Positions 15,431 to 23,522 of a stretch of DNA of 64,000 nt are shown here, in pieces (the stretch's first letter is position 1; every line of letters starts with the position of its first letter). The notes beneath the pieces were generated by a model. That model was not told where the DNA came from. It saw only the letters and a program-made list of their open reading frames with translations, and ran no database searches. The translations under genes and the position numbers were made by a program. Source of the stretch: Haemophilus parainfluenzae T3T1 (GTDB taxonomy: Bacteria; Pseudomonadota; Gammaproteobacteria; Enterobacterales; Pasteurellaceae); assembly GCF_000210895.1 (NCBI RefSeq), contig NC_015964.1, positions 496,001 through 560,000 of the forward strand, in the 5' to 3' direction.

Positions 15431-16522
15431 ATGCAAAAAAATATCCGTAAACTTCTATCCATTGGTCTTACCGCGGCTGCCTTAGCTGTCAGTAATTTTG
15501 CTTCAGCTTCCACGGACTTAAGTGGTAAATCTTGGAGTGAAATCGAAGAACTCGCTAAAAAAGAAGGAAAATTGACAGTTAGCGTTTGGTATTTGCAGCC
15601 GCAATTCCGTAATTTTGTCAAAGAGTTTGAAAATCAATACGGTATTAAAGTCAAAGTACCTGAAGGCACCTTGGACGGTAATATCAATAAACTGATTGCT
15701 GAAAAAAATCTAGAAACCGGCAAAATGGATGTGGTTGTGTTAAATGCTGACCGTTTAGGCAACGTAGCGAAAAATGACATTCTTGTAAAACTCAATAACT
15801 TACCAAATTTCGATAAACTAAATCACCACTTACAAGGTGTTGAATTAGGCGATATGGCTGTAGGTTACTGGGGTAATCAAACCGGTCTAGCTTATGATCC
15901 TATGCGAATCAAAGAAGAGGAATTGCCACAATCTTGGGCAGACATGGAAAGCTATATTGATAAAAATCCAAAAAAATTCGGATATTCAGATCCAAATGGC
16001 GGCAGCTCTGGTAATGCCTTCATTCAACGAGCTTTAGTGTACATCAATGGTGATTATGATTATCGTACCGATAAAGTCGATGAAGCACAGATTGCTAATT
16101 GGAAGAAAACCTGGGATTGGTTCAGCAGTAAAAAAGATGCGCTAATCCGTACAGCTTCGAATGCTGATAGTTTAACCCGTTTAAACGACGGTGAGTTAGT
16201 AATTGTCTCCGCATGGCAAGATCACTTGTTCAGCTTGCAAAAACAAGGTGCAATTACTGATCGTTTAAAATTCTATGTACCAAAATTTGGGATGCCTGGC
16301 GGTGGTAATGTTGTAACCGTAGCAAAAAATGCGCCGAACCCAGCCGCATCACTTGTTTTCGTGCATTGGATTACTTCGCCTGAAGTACAACAGAAATTAA
16401 GCCAAGAATTCGGTGTTCGTCCACTCAATAGTGAATCTGGCTTGAAAGATACTATTTTCTTCTCAACACCATGGCGTAAAGCCGAAATGGAAGCCTTCAC
16501 AAAAGAGGTTATTTCGAGATAA
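15431..16522 (+). CDS. Periplasmic binding protein of the Pot-type ABC importer
   Basis: Family 1 extracellular receptor, 363 residues, Sec signal peptide MQKNIRKLLSIGLTAAALAVSNFASA. The mature protein begins with ELAKKEGKLTVSVWYLQPQFRNFVKEFENQYGIKVK, typical of the AfuA/PotD/YnjB superfamily, and has MDVVVLNADRLGNVAKNDILV and GVRPLNSE near the end. Ligand class (polyamine, iron, sugar phosphate or other) cannot be decided by eye. GGAGCACC precedes the ATG. It closes the four-gene operon and is followed by a terminator. Confidence 0.82.
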   Translation: MQKNIRKLLSIGLTAAALAVSNFASASTDLSGKSWSEIEELAKKEGKLTVSVWYLQPQFRNFVKEFENQYGIKVKVPEGTLDGNINKLIAEKNLETGKMDVVVLNADRLGNVAKNDILVKLNNLPNFDKLNHHLQGVELGDMAVGYWGNQTGLAYDPMRIKEEELPQSWADMESYIDKNPKKFGYSDPNGGSSGNAFIQRALVYINGDYDYRTDKVDEAQIANWKKTWDWFSSKKDALIRTASNADSLTRLNDGELVIVSAWQDHLFSLQKQGAITDRLKFYVPKFGMPGGGNVVTVAKNAPNPAASLVFVHWITSPEVQQKLSQEFGVRPLNSESGLKDTIFFSTPWRKAEMEAFTKEVISR

Positions 16523-16526
16523 ACAA

Positions 16527-16557
16527 TAAACCGCACTTTAACGTGCGGTTTACTTTT
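16527..16557 (+). terminator. Terminator of the Pot-type ABC operon
   Basis: TAAACCGCAC, loop TTTAAC and GTGCGGTTTA form a 10-bp stem followed by CTTTTAT. It again uses the uptake-word core as an inverted pair and begins five bases after the stop. Confidence 0.8.
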
Positions 16558-16592
16558 ATAGGCTAATAAAGTGCGGTCAATTTTAACCACAT

Positions 16593-17978
16593 TTACAACC
16601 ACACAAAATAAGTCATGCTGCCGATGATGGCGATACAGAATAGATTTAAAATCAAACCGACTTTGGCCATATCAAGTTGTTTCACATTGCCTGTTGCAAA
16701 TACAATAGCATTTGGCGGTGTAGCGATTGGTAGCATAAATGCACAACTTGCCCCACAAGCGATAATTGCGGCTAAAGCGATAGGCGGTAAATTCATGGAT
16801 TGTGCAACTGAAATCACAATTGGCATAATCAATGCAGCACTGGCGGTATTTGATGTGAATTCTGTTAAGAAAATAATAAATGCGGTTATCACAAAGCAAA
16901 GTACCCAAAGCGGTTTGGTTTGTACAAACTGAACGATGCTATCCGCCATAATCTTACTGGCACCCGAATCTTTCATCACAATACTAAGTGTCAAACCACC
17001 ACCGAATAAAACGAGCACGCCCCATTCAACACGTTCTTGAATTTCTTTCCAACTTGCGACACCTGAAACACAAATAAAGATCACAACGCATAGCGCAATC
17101 ACCGTATCAAAGTTTTCGATTTTTTTCGGTAATTCAAGGAAAGCACTAATCCATGGGTTTAAGAGAGAGCTGAAAAGTAACATAATCGCCATACCGATAA
17201 AGATCACTAAGGTAATGATATTTTTTCGGTTAAAACTGACTTTCTCAAGCGACGGATTAAATTCAACAGAAAAATCTGGACGTAAAATCACCCATAAAGA
17301 AAAAATCATTGAAGGCACAAGTAAGATCATTACCGGGAAACCGTAGCCTAGCCATTCAGTGAAGGTCACTTGAATTTGAGATGCCAAAATCGCGTTTGGT
17401 GCACTTCCCACCAACGTACCAATACCACCGATACTGGCACTAAATGCCATACCTAACAAGACAAAAGCATACAATCGATGATTTTTCTCTGCATTGATAC
17501 CTTTTAACATCCCCATAGTGAGCGGTAACATCATGGCTGCCACAGCGGTGTTGTTAATCCACATGGAAAGGAATGTCGTTGCGGTGAAAAGGTAGGTTAT
17601 AGAAAGCTTTAAGTTTCCTTTGGCCAAACGGATAATGTAATTCGCAATAATCTTGTCTAGGTTCTGAATTTGCAGCACCGCAGCTACCACAAATCCCCCA
17701 AAGAACATATAAATAATTGGCGTGGAGAATGGGGCAAGGGCTTTTTGTGTATTAATCAAGCCTAATCCAATAGCAACAACAGGCACCATGAGGGATGTCA
17801 CGGTAATATTAAAGGCTTCCGTTAACCATAAAATCCCAATAAAAATCAGCAAGGCTAGCCCGCGATTCTCTTGAGCAGAAAACGGCAGTATTTTGATTAA
17901 CACCAACATGAAGACAAAGTCTAAGGCAAGAATAATGAGACTTTTATATTTAGAGAGAAAGGTTTGTTGAGTTTGCAT
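16593..17978 (-). CDS. DASS (SLC13) family sodium-coupled carboxylate transporter
   Basis: Inner-membrane symporter of 461 residues, the same size as VcINDY and H. influenzae HI0608 as I remember them. The two pseudo-symmetric SNT-type motifs are visible: SMWINNTAVAAMMLPL (first repeat, altered to NNT) and TEFTSNTASAALIMPI (second repeat). Expected substrates are C4-dicarboxylates, with tricarboxylates or sulfate as alternatives. The start is the ATG at 17978, seven bases after AGGAG; the open frame reaches a TTG at 17984. It is a single gene between two terminators, and its proximity to the sialic-acid genes may be accidental. Confidence 0.85.
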   Translation of the reverse strand: MQTQQTFLSKYKSLIILALDFVFMLVLIKILPFSAQENRGLALLIFIGILWLTEAFNITVTSLMVPVVAIGLGLINTQKALAPFSTPIIYMFFGGFVVAAVLQIQNLDKIIANYIIRLAKGNLKLSITYLFTATTFLSMWINNTAVAAMMLPLTMGMLKGINAEKNHRLYAFVLLGMAFSASIGGIGTLVGSAPNAILASQIQVTFTEWLGYGFPVMILLVPSMIFSLWVILRPDFSVEFNPSLEKVSFNRKNIITLVIFIGMAIMLLFSSLLNPWISAFLELPKKIENFDTVIALCVVIFICVSGVASWKEIQERVEWGVLVLFGGGLTLSIVMKDSGASKIMADSIVQFVQTKPLWVLCFVITAFIIFLTEFTSNTASAALIMPIVISVAQSMNLPPIALAAIIACGASCAFMLPIATPPNAIVFATGNVKQLDMAKVGLILNLFCIAIIGSMTYFVWL

Positions 17979-18091
17979 ATACAATCTCCTATAAAACGAT
18001 AGGGGAGATTATTAATTAGCATTTAACCGAAAAAATTGAAACATATTTTTAACAAATTTGTGACACGCTTCAAACTATTTTTGTATAAACA

Positions 18092-18119
18092 ACAAACCGC
18101 ACCTAAAAGTGCGGTCTGT
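18092..18119 (-). terminator. Terminator of the nanX-like gene
   Basis: ACAAACCGCAC, a 6-base loop and GTGCGGTCTGT pair with one mismatch; on the minus strand the hairpin follows the transporter stop by about 14 bases and runs into TGTTTATAC. An uptake-word inverted pair forms the core. Confidence 0.75.
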
Positions 18120-18133
18120 TTTGCTTTCGTTTT

Positions 18134-19360
18134 TTATTGTTGCATACGAGCTTGAATACGTTCTGGCAATCTTAATCCAACGAGAGCAACAAGGACAATT
18201 GTCCAGAATAAGGTGACATACACAAGGGCTGAACCAAGTCCTACTCTTTCGCTAATTGCCGCGGCAATCACTGGAGATACCCCTCCACCAATCGCGGCAA
18301 AGTTATAGATGAAACCAATACCTGTGCTTCGCATTTCAGCTGGGAAGAAAGTCGCCATATATTTTGGTACTAAACCCGCAATCCCTAAGTTAGTTGCAAG
18401 TAAGAAAAAGAGCAACGCGCCAAGGGCTAATACATTATTTTCTGGCAAATAGAATACAGGGAAGAGGAAGAAAAGTGATAACAATAAGCTATACACAAAG
18501 GTTTTCTTCTCACCCAATTTATCACCGATAAAGCCTGCAATTAAGGTACCAATGAGGATACCAAATCCAGCCCAGAACATCAGTGATTTCACATTTTCAG
18601 CATAGCCGTTTTCTTTGAGATAAAGTGGAAGCAGCCCTACTACCGGCCAGTTTACGGAGAAAATTGAATAACAAACTAAGAAAATAATTAAGGTAATTGG
18701 TAATTGTTTTTCAGTGAATAGGTCAGTAAGTGGAACTTTATTCACTTTACCCGCCGCTTTTGCTTGTGCCCATTCTTCACTTTCAGGTGCATGGCGGCGA
18801 ACGTAAAGCACTAAGGCGACTGGCGCTAAACCGATGAAGAAAGCCATACGCCAACCATAAGTTTGAGACACCCAAGGGATCACTTGAGAAGCAAGAATAT
18901 TACCAATAGAGAAGCCACTTACTAAAAATGCACTGGCTTTTGTACGTAAATGTTGTGGCCAACTTTCAATGGCATAAGAGGAAGAACAAGCATATTCACC
19001 CGCCATCCCCATACCAATAATCATACGGAAGATGAAAAGCCAAATATAACTGGTGGATAAACCGCACAAGAATGTGCCAACGGAATACGTGATAATGGAA
19101 ACAATCATCGCCAAACGACGACCATATTTATCGGCAAAACTACCAAAAATCGCCCCACCTAATGGACGTGCGACGAACGCTGCAAGTAATAATGTAGATG
19201 TTTCCGTTGTGCTCATGGCGAATTCTTTTTGAATATCCAAAAGCACATAAGTGATAAGCATATAATCGAAGCCATCAAAAACATAACCTAACCAAGCCGC
19301 AAATAACGCTTTTTTTTGCGTAGGACTGACTTCTTTATACCATGGTAATGATGTTGCCAT
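18134..19360 (-). CDS. nanX: MFS transporter, NanX (YjhB) type, for anhydro-sialic acids
   Basis: Twelve-span major facilitator, 408 residues. It follows E. coli NanX (YjhB) closely from remembered sequence: PWYKEVSPTQKKALFAAWLGYVFDGFDYMLI, FVARPLGGAIFGSFADKYGRRLAMI, IGMGMAGEYACSSSYAIESWPQHLRTKASAFLVSGFSIGNI, and NLGIAGLVPKYMATFFP. E. coli NanX imports 2,7-anhydro-Neu5Ac and Neu5Ac2en. NanT, the ordinary sialic-acid porter, carries two extra spans absent here. GGGAGGTT precedes the ATG. It is divergent from a GntR regulator and two oxidoreductases, one of them NanY-like, which supports the assignment. Confidence 0.8.
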   Translation of the reverse strand: MATSLPWYKEVSPTQKKALFAAWLGYVFDGFDYMLITYVLLDIQKEFAMSTTETSTLLLAAFVARPLGGAIFGSFADKYGRRLAMIVSIITYSVGTFLCGLSTSYIWLFIFRMIIGMGMAGEYACSSSYAIESWPQHLRTKASAFLVSGFSIGNILASQVIPWVSQTYGWRMAFFIGLAPVALVLYVRRHAPESEEWAQAKAAGKVNKVPLTDLFTEKQLPITLIIFLVCYSIFSVNWPVVGLLPLYLKENGYAENVKSLMFWAGFGILIGTLIAGFIGDKLGEKKTFVYSLLLSLFFLFPVFYLPENNVLALGALLFFLLATNLGIAGLVPKYMATFFPAEMRSTGIGFIYNFAAIGGGVSPVIAAAISERVGLGSALVYVTLFWTIVLVALVGLRLPERIQARMQQ

Positions 19361-19391
19361 AACAACCTCCCTTCCTTGTATTTGAGAATTT

Positions 19392-19407
19392 TGTGGTATA
19401 GATCACA
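19392..19407 (+). promoter_or_regulatory. CRP-like site in the nanX / gntR divergent region
   Basis: TGTGG-TATAGA-TCACA matches the CRP consensus at nine of ten bases. It is centred about 70 bases upstream of the likely gntR start of transcription, a distance used by class I CRP activation, and lies downstream of the probable nanX promoter. Confidence 0.65.
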
Positions 19408-19445
19408 GAATTTAAAATCACTGCTAATTTCTGCTTGCATAAATA

Positions 19446-19474
19446 AAGATAAGACGTATGATGTCTTATGTCAA
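19446..19474. promoter_or_regulatory. Overlapping divergent promoters with a palindromic operator
   Basis: ATAAGAC (19449-19455) and GTCTTAT (19463-19469) form a perfect 7-bp inverted repeat around GTATGAT. On the minus strand TTGACA (19474-19469) and TATCTT (19451-19446), 17 bases apart, form a promoter for nanX. On the plus strand TATGAT (19457-19462), 16 bases after TTGCAT (19435-19440), can serve gntR. The palindrome is thus placed to block both promoters and is the natural operator for the adjacent GntR-family protein (inference). Confidence 0.6.
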
Positions 19475-19522
19475 TTAGAGAGAATGAGAGCTGGATCACA
19501 AATTCAGAAAATAGATTAGAAA

Positions 19523-20245
19523 ATGAGAACAGAAATGAAAAAAACAAGTAAAAAAGAAGCAAGTCTCGTTTTGCAGGATAAAATCAAATCGCTCATCATC
19601 AAACAAAATCTTAAATCTGGCGATTTGATGCCAACAGAAAATGAGCTGATTGAACAGCTTGGTGTGAGCCGTTCCAGTTTGCGTGAAGCCATTAAATCTT
19701 TAGAGGCGCTACACATTTTAGACATTCGCCATGGCGTCGGCACCTTTGTGAGTGAATCCTCTCTTGTCCCCATGATTCGTGGATTAAGCTTTCACACCCA
19801 ACTGAATTTGCATAATGATCATAATCAGCTGATTAATATTTTGGATATTCGGGAAATTTTGGAATACGGTTTTGCTCCGATGGTGTTGGGAAAAATTAGC
19901 CAAGAACAGACCGCACTTTTGCAAAAATCAGTAGCCAATATGGAAAAAAATGCCCGTGAGCAAAAATTTTCCCCTAAAGATGAATACCACATTCATTTAA
20001 AACTTTATGAACCATTAAATAACCCGTTACTGATTCAATATTTAGATGCGTTTTGGCAAATTTATCAGCAAGTAGAAAAAGGCCTACCGCCACCAACACT
20101 TTCTCCTGAAAAATTAGCCATGCAACACCGTGAATTAATTGATGCAGTAGAAGCACATGATTTGGTACGCATGCAACGCGCGATCTTGCAATATTTCCAA
20201 AGTATTCGCCAACGCTTACAACAAGGAGGGCATGATGCAAACTAA
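19523..20245 (+). CDS. GntR-family (FadR/FCD) regulator of the anhydro-sialic acid locus
   Basis: Repressor-type protein of 240 residues. The winged HTH is at residues 12-75 (QDKIKSLIIKQNLKSGDLMPTENELIEQLGVSRSSLREAIKSLEALHILDIRHGVGTFVSE); the C-terminal FCD effector domain has DIREILEYGFAPMVLGKI and the metal-ligand type HIHLKLYE and QHRELIDAVEAHD. A sialic-acid-related ligand is likely from context. ATG 19523 was used; ATG 19535 is an alternative, as neither has a strong ribosome binding site. The gene overlaps the first oxidoreductase by 11 bases, so regulator and enzymes are one operon. Confidence 0.82.
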   Translation: MRTEMKKTSKKEASLVLQDKIKSLIIKQNLKSGDLMPTENELIEQLGVSRSSLREAIKSLEALHILDIRHGVGTFVSESSLVPMIRGLSFHTQLNLHNDHNQLINILDIREILEYGFAPMVLGKISQEQTALLQKSVANMEKNAREQKFSPKDEYHIHLKLYEPLNNPLLIQYLDAFWQIYQQVEKGLPPPTLSPEKLAMQHRELIDAVEAHDLVRMQRAILQYFQSIRQRLQQGGHDAN

Positions 20246-21308
20246 TGGATTAAACATTGCCTTAATCGGCTGCGGCTTTTTTGGTGTTCAGTTGGCTTCA
20301 GCATTTGATAAAGCCCAAGCAAACTTAATTGCAGTGACGGATATCAATCCTTCTCTTGCACAAAAACTCGCCGACCAATATGGCAGCCAAGCCTTTTTCA
20401 GTGTAGAAGAAATGTTGGCTGAAACCAAACCTGATTTAGTCGTTATCGCCACGCCAAACTATGCTCATTATTCTCCGGCTATCTTAGCGTTAAACGCTGG
20501 CTGTCATGTCTTTATTGAAACGCCTTTTACCTTAAGCTCTTCTCAAGGCCAACATTTACGCCGTCTTGCCGAAGAAAAAGGTAAAGTCATTTTTGTGGGC
20601 CATTTAGAACGTACGTTGCCTGGCATGTTGAAAGTCAAAGCGGCTTTAGAACAAGGAAAATTAGGCCGCATTACGGTTGCACGTGCTATGCGTCAGCGTT
20701 GGATTGAAAATCTACCAAACAAAGAATGGTGGAAATTAGATGCCAATCTTACGGGCGGTGAGCTTTTCCACCTCATTCATGAGCTGGATTTACTCTGTTG
20801 GTTATTAGGCGATATTGAGGCGGTCTTTGCTCAAGCCGCTAACCAAGCGCATCACGATACGCCAGACAGCCGTGATGTGTTGCAGTTGTTATTGCGTTTT
20901 AAAAATGGCGTGTTAGGTTCGCTCGAAATGGGTACGGCTTATCGATTACACCAATGGGGCATTCAAATTCATGGTGAAAACGGTGTAATTGAAGTCAATT
21001 TCTTTACCTCAAGTGTCACATTTAATTATCTAGATGGAAAAATAGAACACGTTGATTTATTTGATGAATTTGAGGCTGATTTATCTCTACGCGAAAGTGC
21101 CAAAGGCACACAGCAATATAATGTCACCCACGCACCTTGCCAACTTTGGTTAAGCCGAGCGGCTGAAATCGAAGTGCAAAGCGTGGTAGAGCACTTAACG
21201 CAAGGAAAAACCAGTCCATTAAGTCTATGTTTAACTGAAGCCATCGAAGTTGCAGAAGCAGCGAAGCAATCCATGGTAACGGAAAAACAAATCTCAGTGA
21301 AAAAATAA
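20235..21308 (+). CDS. Gfo/Idh/MocA oxidoreductase paralogue with altered EKP motif
   Basis: NAD(P)-fold protein of 357 residues. The Rossmann motif is IALIGCGFFGVQLASAF near the N terminus, followed by VVIATPNYAHYSPAILAL. Where the family has Glu-Lys-Pro (cofactor and catalytic lysine), this protein has E95-T96-P97 (codon ACG at 20520). GGELFHLIHELDLL corresponds to the GGHLYHHIHELDCV active-site helix of the NanY-like neighbour, keeping both His. It may be a divergent sialic-acid-processing enzyme, a partner of the next protein, or a non-redox member. The ATG at 20235 is five bases after AAGGAGG; ATG 20232 is adjacent. Confidence 0.78.
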   Translation: MQTNGLNIALIGCGFFGVQLASAFDKAQANLIAVTDINPSLAQKLADQYGSQAFFSVEEMLAETKPDLVVIATPNYAHYSPAILALNAGCHVFIETPFTLSSSQGQHLRRLAEEKGKVIFVGHLERTLPGMLKVKAALEQGKLGRITVARAMRQRWIENLPNKEWWKLDANLTGGELFHLIHELDLLCWLLGDIEAVFAQAANQAHHDTPDSRDVLQLLLRFKNGVLGSLEMGTAYRLHQWGIQIHGENGVIEVNFFTSSVTFNYLDGKIEHVDLFDEFEADLSLRESAKGTQQYNVTHAPCQLWLSRAAEIEVQSVVEHLTQGKTSPLSLCLTEAIEVAEAAKQSMVTEKQISVKK

Positions 21309-21318
21309 GGAGTTTATT

Positions 21319-22425
21319 ATGATGCGATATGGTGTTGTTGGCGTTGGCTATTTTGGTGCAGATTTAGCCCGTTTCATGAATGAATTTGATGATGCACAGA
21401 TTACCATGGTATACGACCCTGAAAATGGTGAAACCATTGCTCAAGAATTACAATGCGTAGCGGCAAAATCTCTTGAAGAATTGGTCACTTCCCCTGAGGT
21501 GGATTGCGTAATTGTCGCCACTCCAAACTACTTACACAAAGAACCAGTAATCCTTGCCGCGAAAAATAAAAAACACGTTTTCTGTGAAAAACCAATCGCC
21601 TTAAGTTATCAAGACTGTGACGACATGGTGCGCGCTTGCGAAGAAAATGGCGTCACCTTTATGGCTGGCCATGTGATGAACTTCTTTAACGGTGTTCACC
21701 ATGCCAAAGAATTAATCAATCAAGGCGTGATCGGTAAAGTGCTTTACTGCCATACCGCACGTAACGGCTGGGAAGAACAACAACCAACTATTTCATGGAA
21801 AAAAATCCGTGAAAAATCTGGCGGTCACTTATACCACCATATTCACGAATTAGACTGCGTACAATTCATTATGGGGGGCATGCCAAAAACCGTTACCATG
21901 GCAGCCGCCAATGTTGCACACAAAGGCGAAAAATTTGGTGATGAAGACGATATGATTTTTGTCACCATGGAATACGATGATAATCGCTTCGCTGTTCTAG
22001 AATGGGGTTCCGCTTTCCGTTGGGGTGAGCATTATGTATTAATCCAAGGAGAAAAAGGCGCGATCAAACTTGATATGTACAATACCAAAGGTACCCTTCG
22101 CGTGGATGGAAAAGACACCTATTTCCTCATTCACGAAACCCAAGAAGAAGATGATGACCGCACCCGTATTTACAACAGCACAGAAATGGACGGTGCGATT
22201 CAATACGGTAAACCAGGTAAACGTACACCGCTATGGTTGAGCTCTATCATGAAAAAAGAAATGCGTTATTTAAATGACATTCTCCATGGAATGGAACCAA
22301 CTGAGGAATTTGTAAAATTACTCACCGGTGAAGCTGCTCGTGCCGCCATCGCCACTGCCGATGCGTGTACCCGTTCTCGTTACGAAAACCGCAAAGTTGA
22401 TTTAGCAGAAATCATCGGTAAATAA
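21319..22425 (+). CDS. nanY: NanY (YjhC) type oxidoreductase, 2,7-anhydro-Neu5Ac to Neu5Ac
   Basis: NAD-dependent enzyme of 368 residues that in E. coli converts 2,7-anhydro-Neu5Ac or Neu5Ac2en into Neu5Ac by a transient oxidation. Similarity to remembered YjhC is extensive: RYGVVGVGYFGADLARFM, VYDPENGETIAQELQC, VDCVIVATPNYLHKEPVI, AAKNKKHVFCEKPIALSY (E90-K91-P92), GVTFMAGHVMNFFNGV, SGGHLYHHIHELDCVQ and FLIHETQEEDDDR. The cofactor lysine and active-site histidines are all present. It lies ten bases after the ETP paralogue, behind AAGGAG, and ends the operon at a strong terminator. Confidence 0.9.
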   Translation: MMRYGVVGVGYFGADLARFMNEFDDAQITMVYDPENGETIAQELQCVAAKSLEELVTSPEVDCVIVATPNYLHKEPVILAAKNKKHVFCEKPIALSYQDCDDMVRACEENGVTFMAGHVMNFFNGVHHAKELINQGVIGKVLYCHTARNGWEEQQPTISWKKIREKSGGHLYHHIHELDCVQFIMGGMPKTVTMAAANVAHKGEKFGDEDDMIFVTMEYDDNRFAVLEWGSAFRWGEHYVLIQGEKGAIKLDMYNTKGTLRVDGKDTYFLIHETQEEDDDRTRIYNSTEMDGAIQYGKPGKRTPLWLSSIMKKEMRYLNDILHGMEPTEEFVKLLTGEAARAAIATADACTRSRYENRKVDLAEIIGK

Positions 22426-22440
22426 AATAAGATAAAAATA

Positions 22441-22482
22441 AACCGCACTTTGGTTGAAAAAACAAAGTGCGGTTGTTTTTTA
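22441..22482 (+). terminator. Terminator of the gntR-nanY operon
   Basis: AACCGCACTTT, a 12-base loop and AAAGTGCGGTT form a perfect 11-bp stem followed by GTTTTTT. Another inverted pair of uptake words. Confidence 0.88.
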
Positions 22483-22532
22483 TGACCTTGTAAAAAATAG
22501 ATTGAATTTTTACGTAAAAAACTGTAATTTCA

Positions 22533-22550
22533 ATAATCTATATAGATTAT
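22533..22550 (+). promoter_or_regulatory. Perfect 18-bp palindrome upstream of a lipoprotein gene
   Basis: ATAATCTATATAGATTAT is its own reverse complement and ends 15 bases before the ATG at 22566. It contains TATATAG and TATAGAT, so it may overlap a -10 box, or bind a dimeric repressor. Nothing further identifies it. Confidence 0.45.
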
Positions 22551-22565
22551 CAATAGGAATTTTCT

Positions 22566-23246
22566 ATGAAAAACATTTTAACTAAACTAATTTTTATTAT
22601 TGGATTAGGTGCTATGCTTTCTGGCTGCGCAACCTCCACACTTTGGACAAACACAAATGATCTTGCAACTGGCGATAAAACCGAAACAGTAACAAGAGAG
22701 AAAACTATTGATAGCGATGAAATTATTGCATTAGGACAAGATAAAAACTCTGGCAGAGTGCTCATTTTTGGAAAAAAATATCTTATTCATTTGCATGAAA
22801 CAAGTTCAGAAGAAATTCAAAAACTGACCAATGCTAAATTCAGTAATCCTTTTTATATAAATAATGCCATCGAAGTTATCTCGAAAGATGATACAGAACT
22901 CAAGTATGTGCAAGCCGATTTTTCATTACAATACAAAGTAACGAATGAATTAGAAAAAGGAAAAATGAAGAAACTCGGCTTCATGTGTGATGAAGCTTCC
23001 TGTGCTAAAAATTTAGAACTTACAGGTGATATTTATTCATTAACAGACAAAGCGCAAATTCATCGCCCAAGTAAACAACTAGCTAAATCATTACCGTTTA
23101 AATTAAAACAACAAACATCAAATATAAGATATAAAACCTCTTCTCAAGCAGAAGGCGTAGTAAAAGCTGTAGGTCTCACACCTTTAGCGTTACTCTTAGA
23201 TGTTGTGACTTTACCGATACAAATTATGTTTTTAACCAACAACTAA
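22566..23246 (+). CDS. Lipoprotein of unknown function
   Basis: The 226-residue product has a lipoprotein signal peptide with lipobox LSGC near residue 21. The mature part begins ATSTLWTNTNDLATGDKTETVTREKTID and ends with a hydrophobic stretch (GLTPLALLLDVVTLPIQIMFLTNN) that could re-enter or associate with a membrane. One Cys pair (MCDEASC) is visible. I recall similar anonymous lipoproteins in other Gammaproteobacteria but cannot name a family. AGGAAT precedes the ATG, and an 18-bp palindrome lies just upstream. It is a single gene. Confidence 0.72.
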   Translation: MKNILTKLIFIIGLGAMLSGCATSTLWTNTNDLATGDKTETVTREKTIDSDEIIALGQDKNSGRVLIFGKKYLIHLHETSSEEIQKLTNAKFSNPFYINNAIEVISKDDTELKYVQADFSLQYKVTNELEKGKMKKLGFMCDEASCAKNLELTGDIYSLTDKAQIHRPSKQLAKSLPFKLKQQTSNIRYKTSSQAEGVVKAVGLTPLALLLDVVTLPIQIMFLTNN

Positions 23247-23340
23247 GTTCTAGCTTGAGTCTTTGGATACCTAAGCGGTCTAATTTTTAGTTATATCATT
23301 TCTATCTAAAAATGACCGCTCTTTACTTTCTAATCTATCC

Positions 23341-23436
23341 CTAGTTTTCTGTTGCTGCAATTTTATTCTTTGGCGGTATCGGTGCAAAATAGCCAACCAC
23401 TAGCAATAGTAAGCCCACAACAATAAATGAAACAAT
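23341..23436 (-). CDS. Putative 31-residue membrane peptide with an AUU start
   Basis: On the minus strand GGAGGAGG (23449-23442) is followed five bases later by ATT (23436-23434) and an open frame to TAG at 23341. If AUU initiates, the peptide is M-VSFIVVGLLLLVVGYFAPIP-PKNKIAATEN: one membrane span followed by a short polar tail. The strong ribosome binding site at ideal spacing is the main evidence. No ATG, GTG or TTG lies at the right distance; a GTG in the same frame (23451-23449) overlaps the ribosome binding site. It may instead be a decayed gene that lost its ATG. It follows pdxH on the same strand. Confidence 0.4.
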   Translation of the reverse strand: MVSFIVVGLLLLVVGYFAPIPPKNKIAATEN

Positions 23437-23522
23437 CCTTGCCTCCTCCACTATTGCTCAATTCAATCAAGAACAATGTGATTTCCATTAAAGATGACAA
23501 AAACTGGATTATCTCAAGGCGC

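Noticed and set aside
16593-17978. DASS transporter as part of the sialic-acid locus
   Set aside because: A terminator lies between it and nanX, and the family carries di- or tricarboxylates or sulfate, so linkage is probably positional only.
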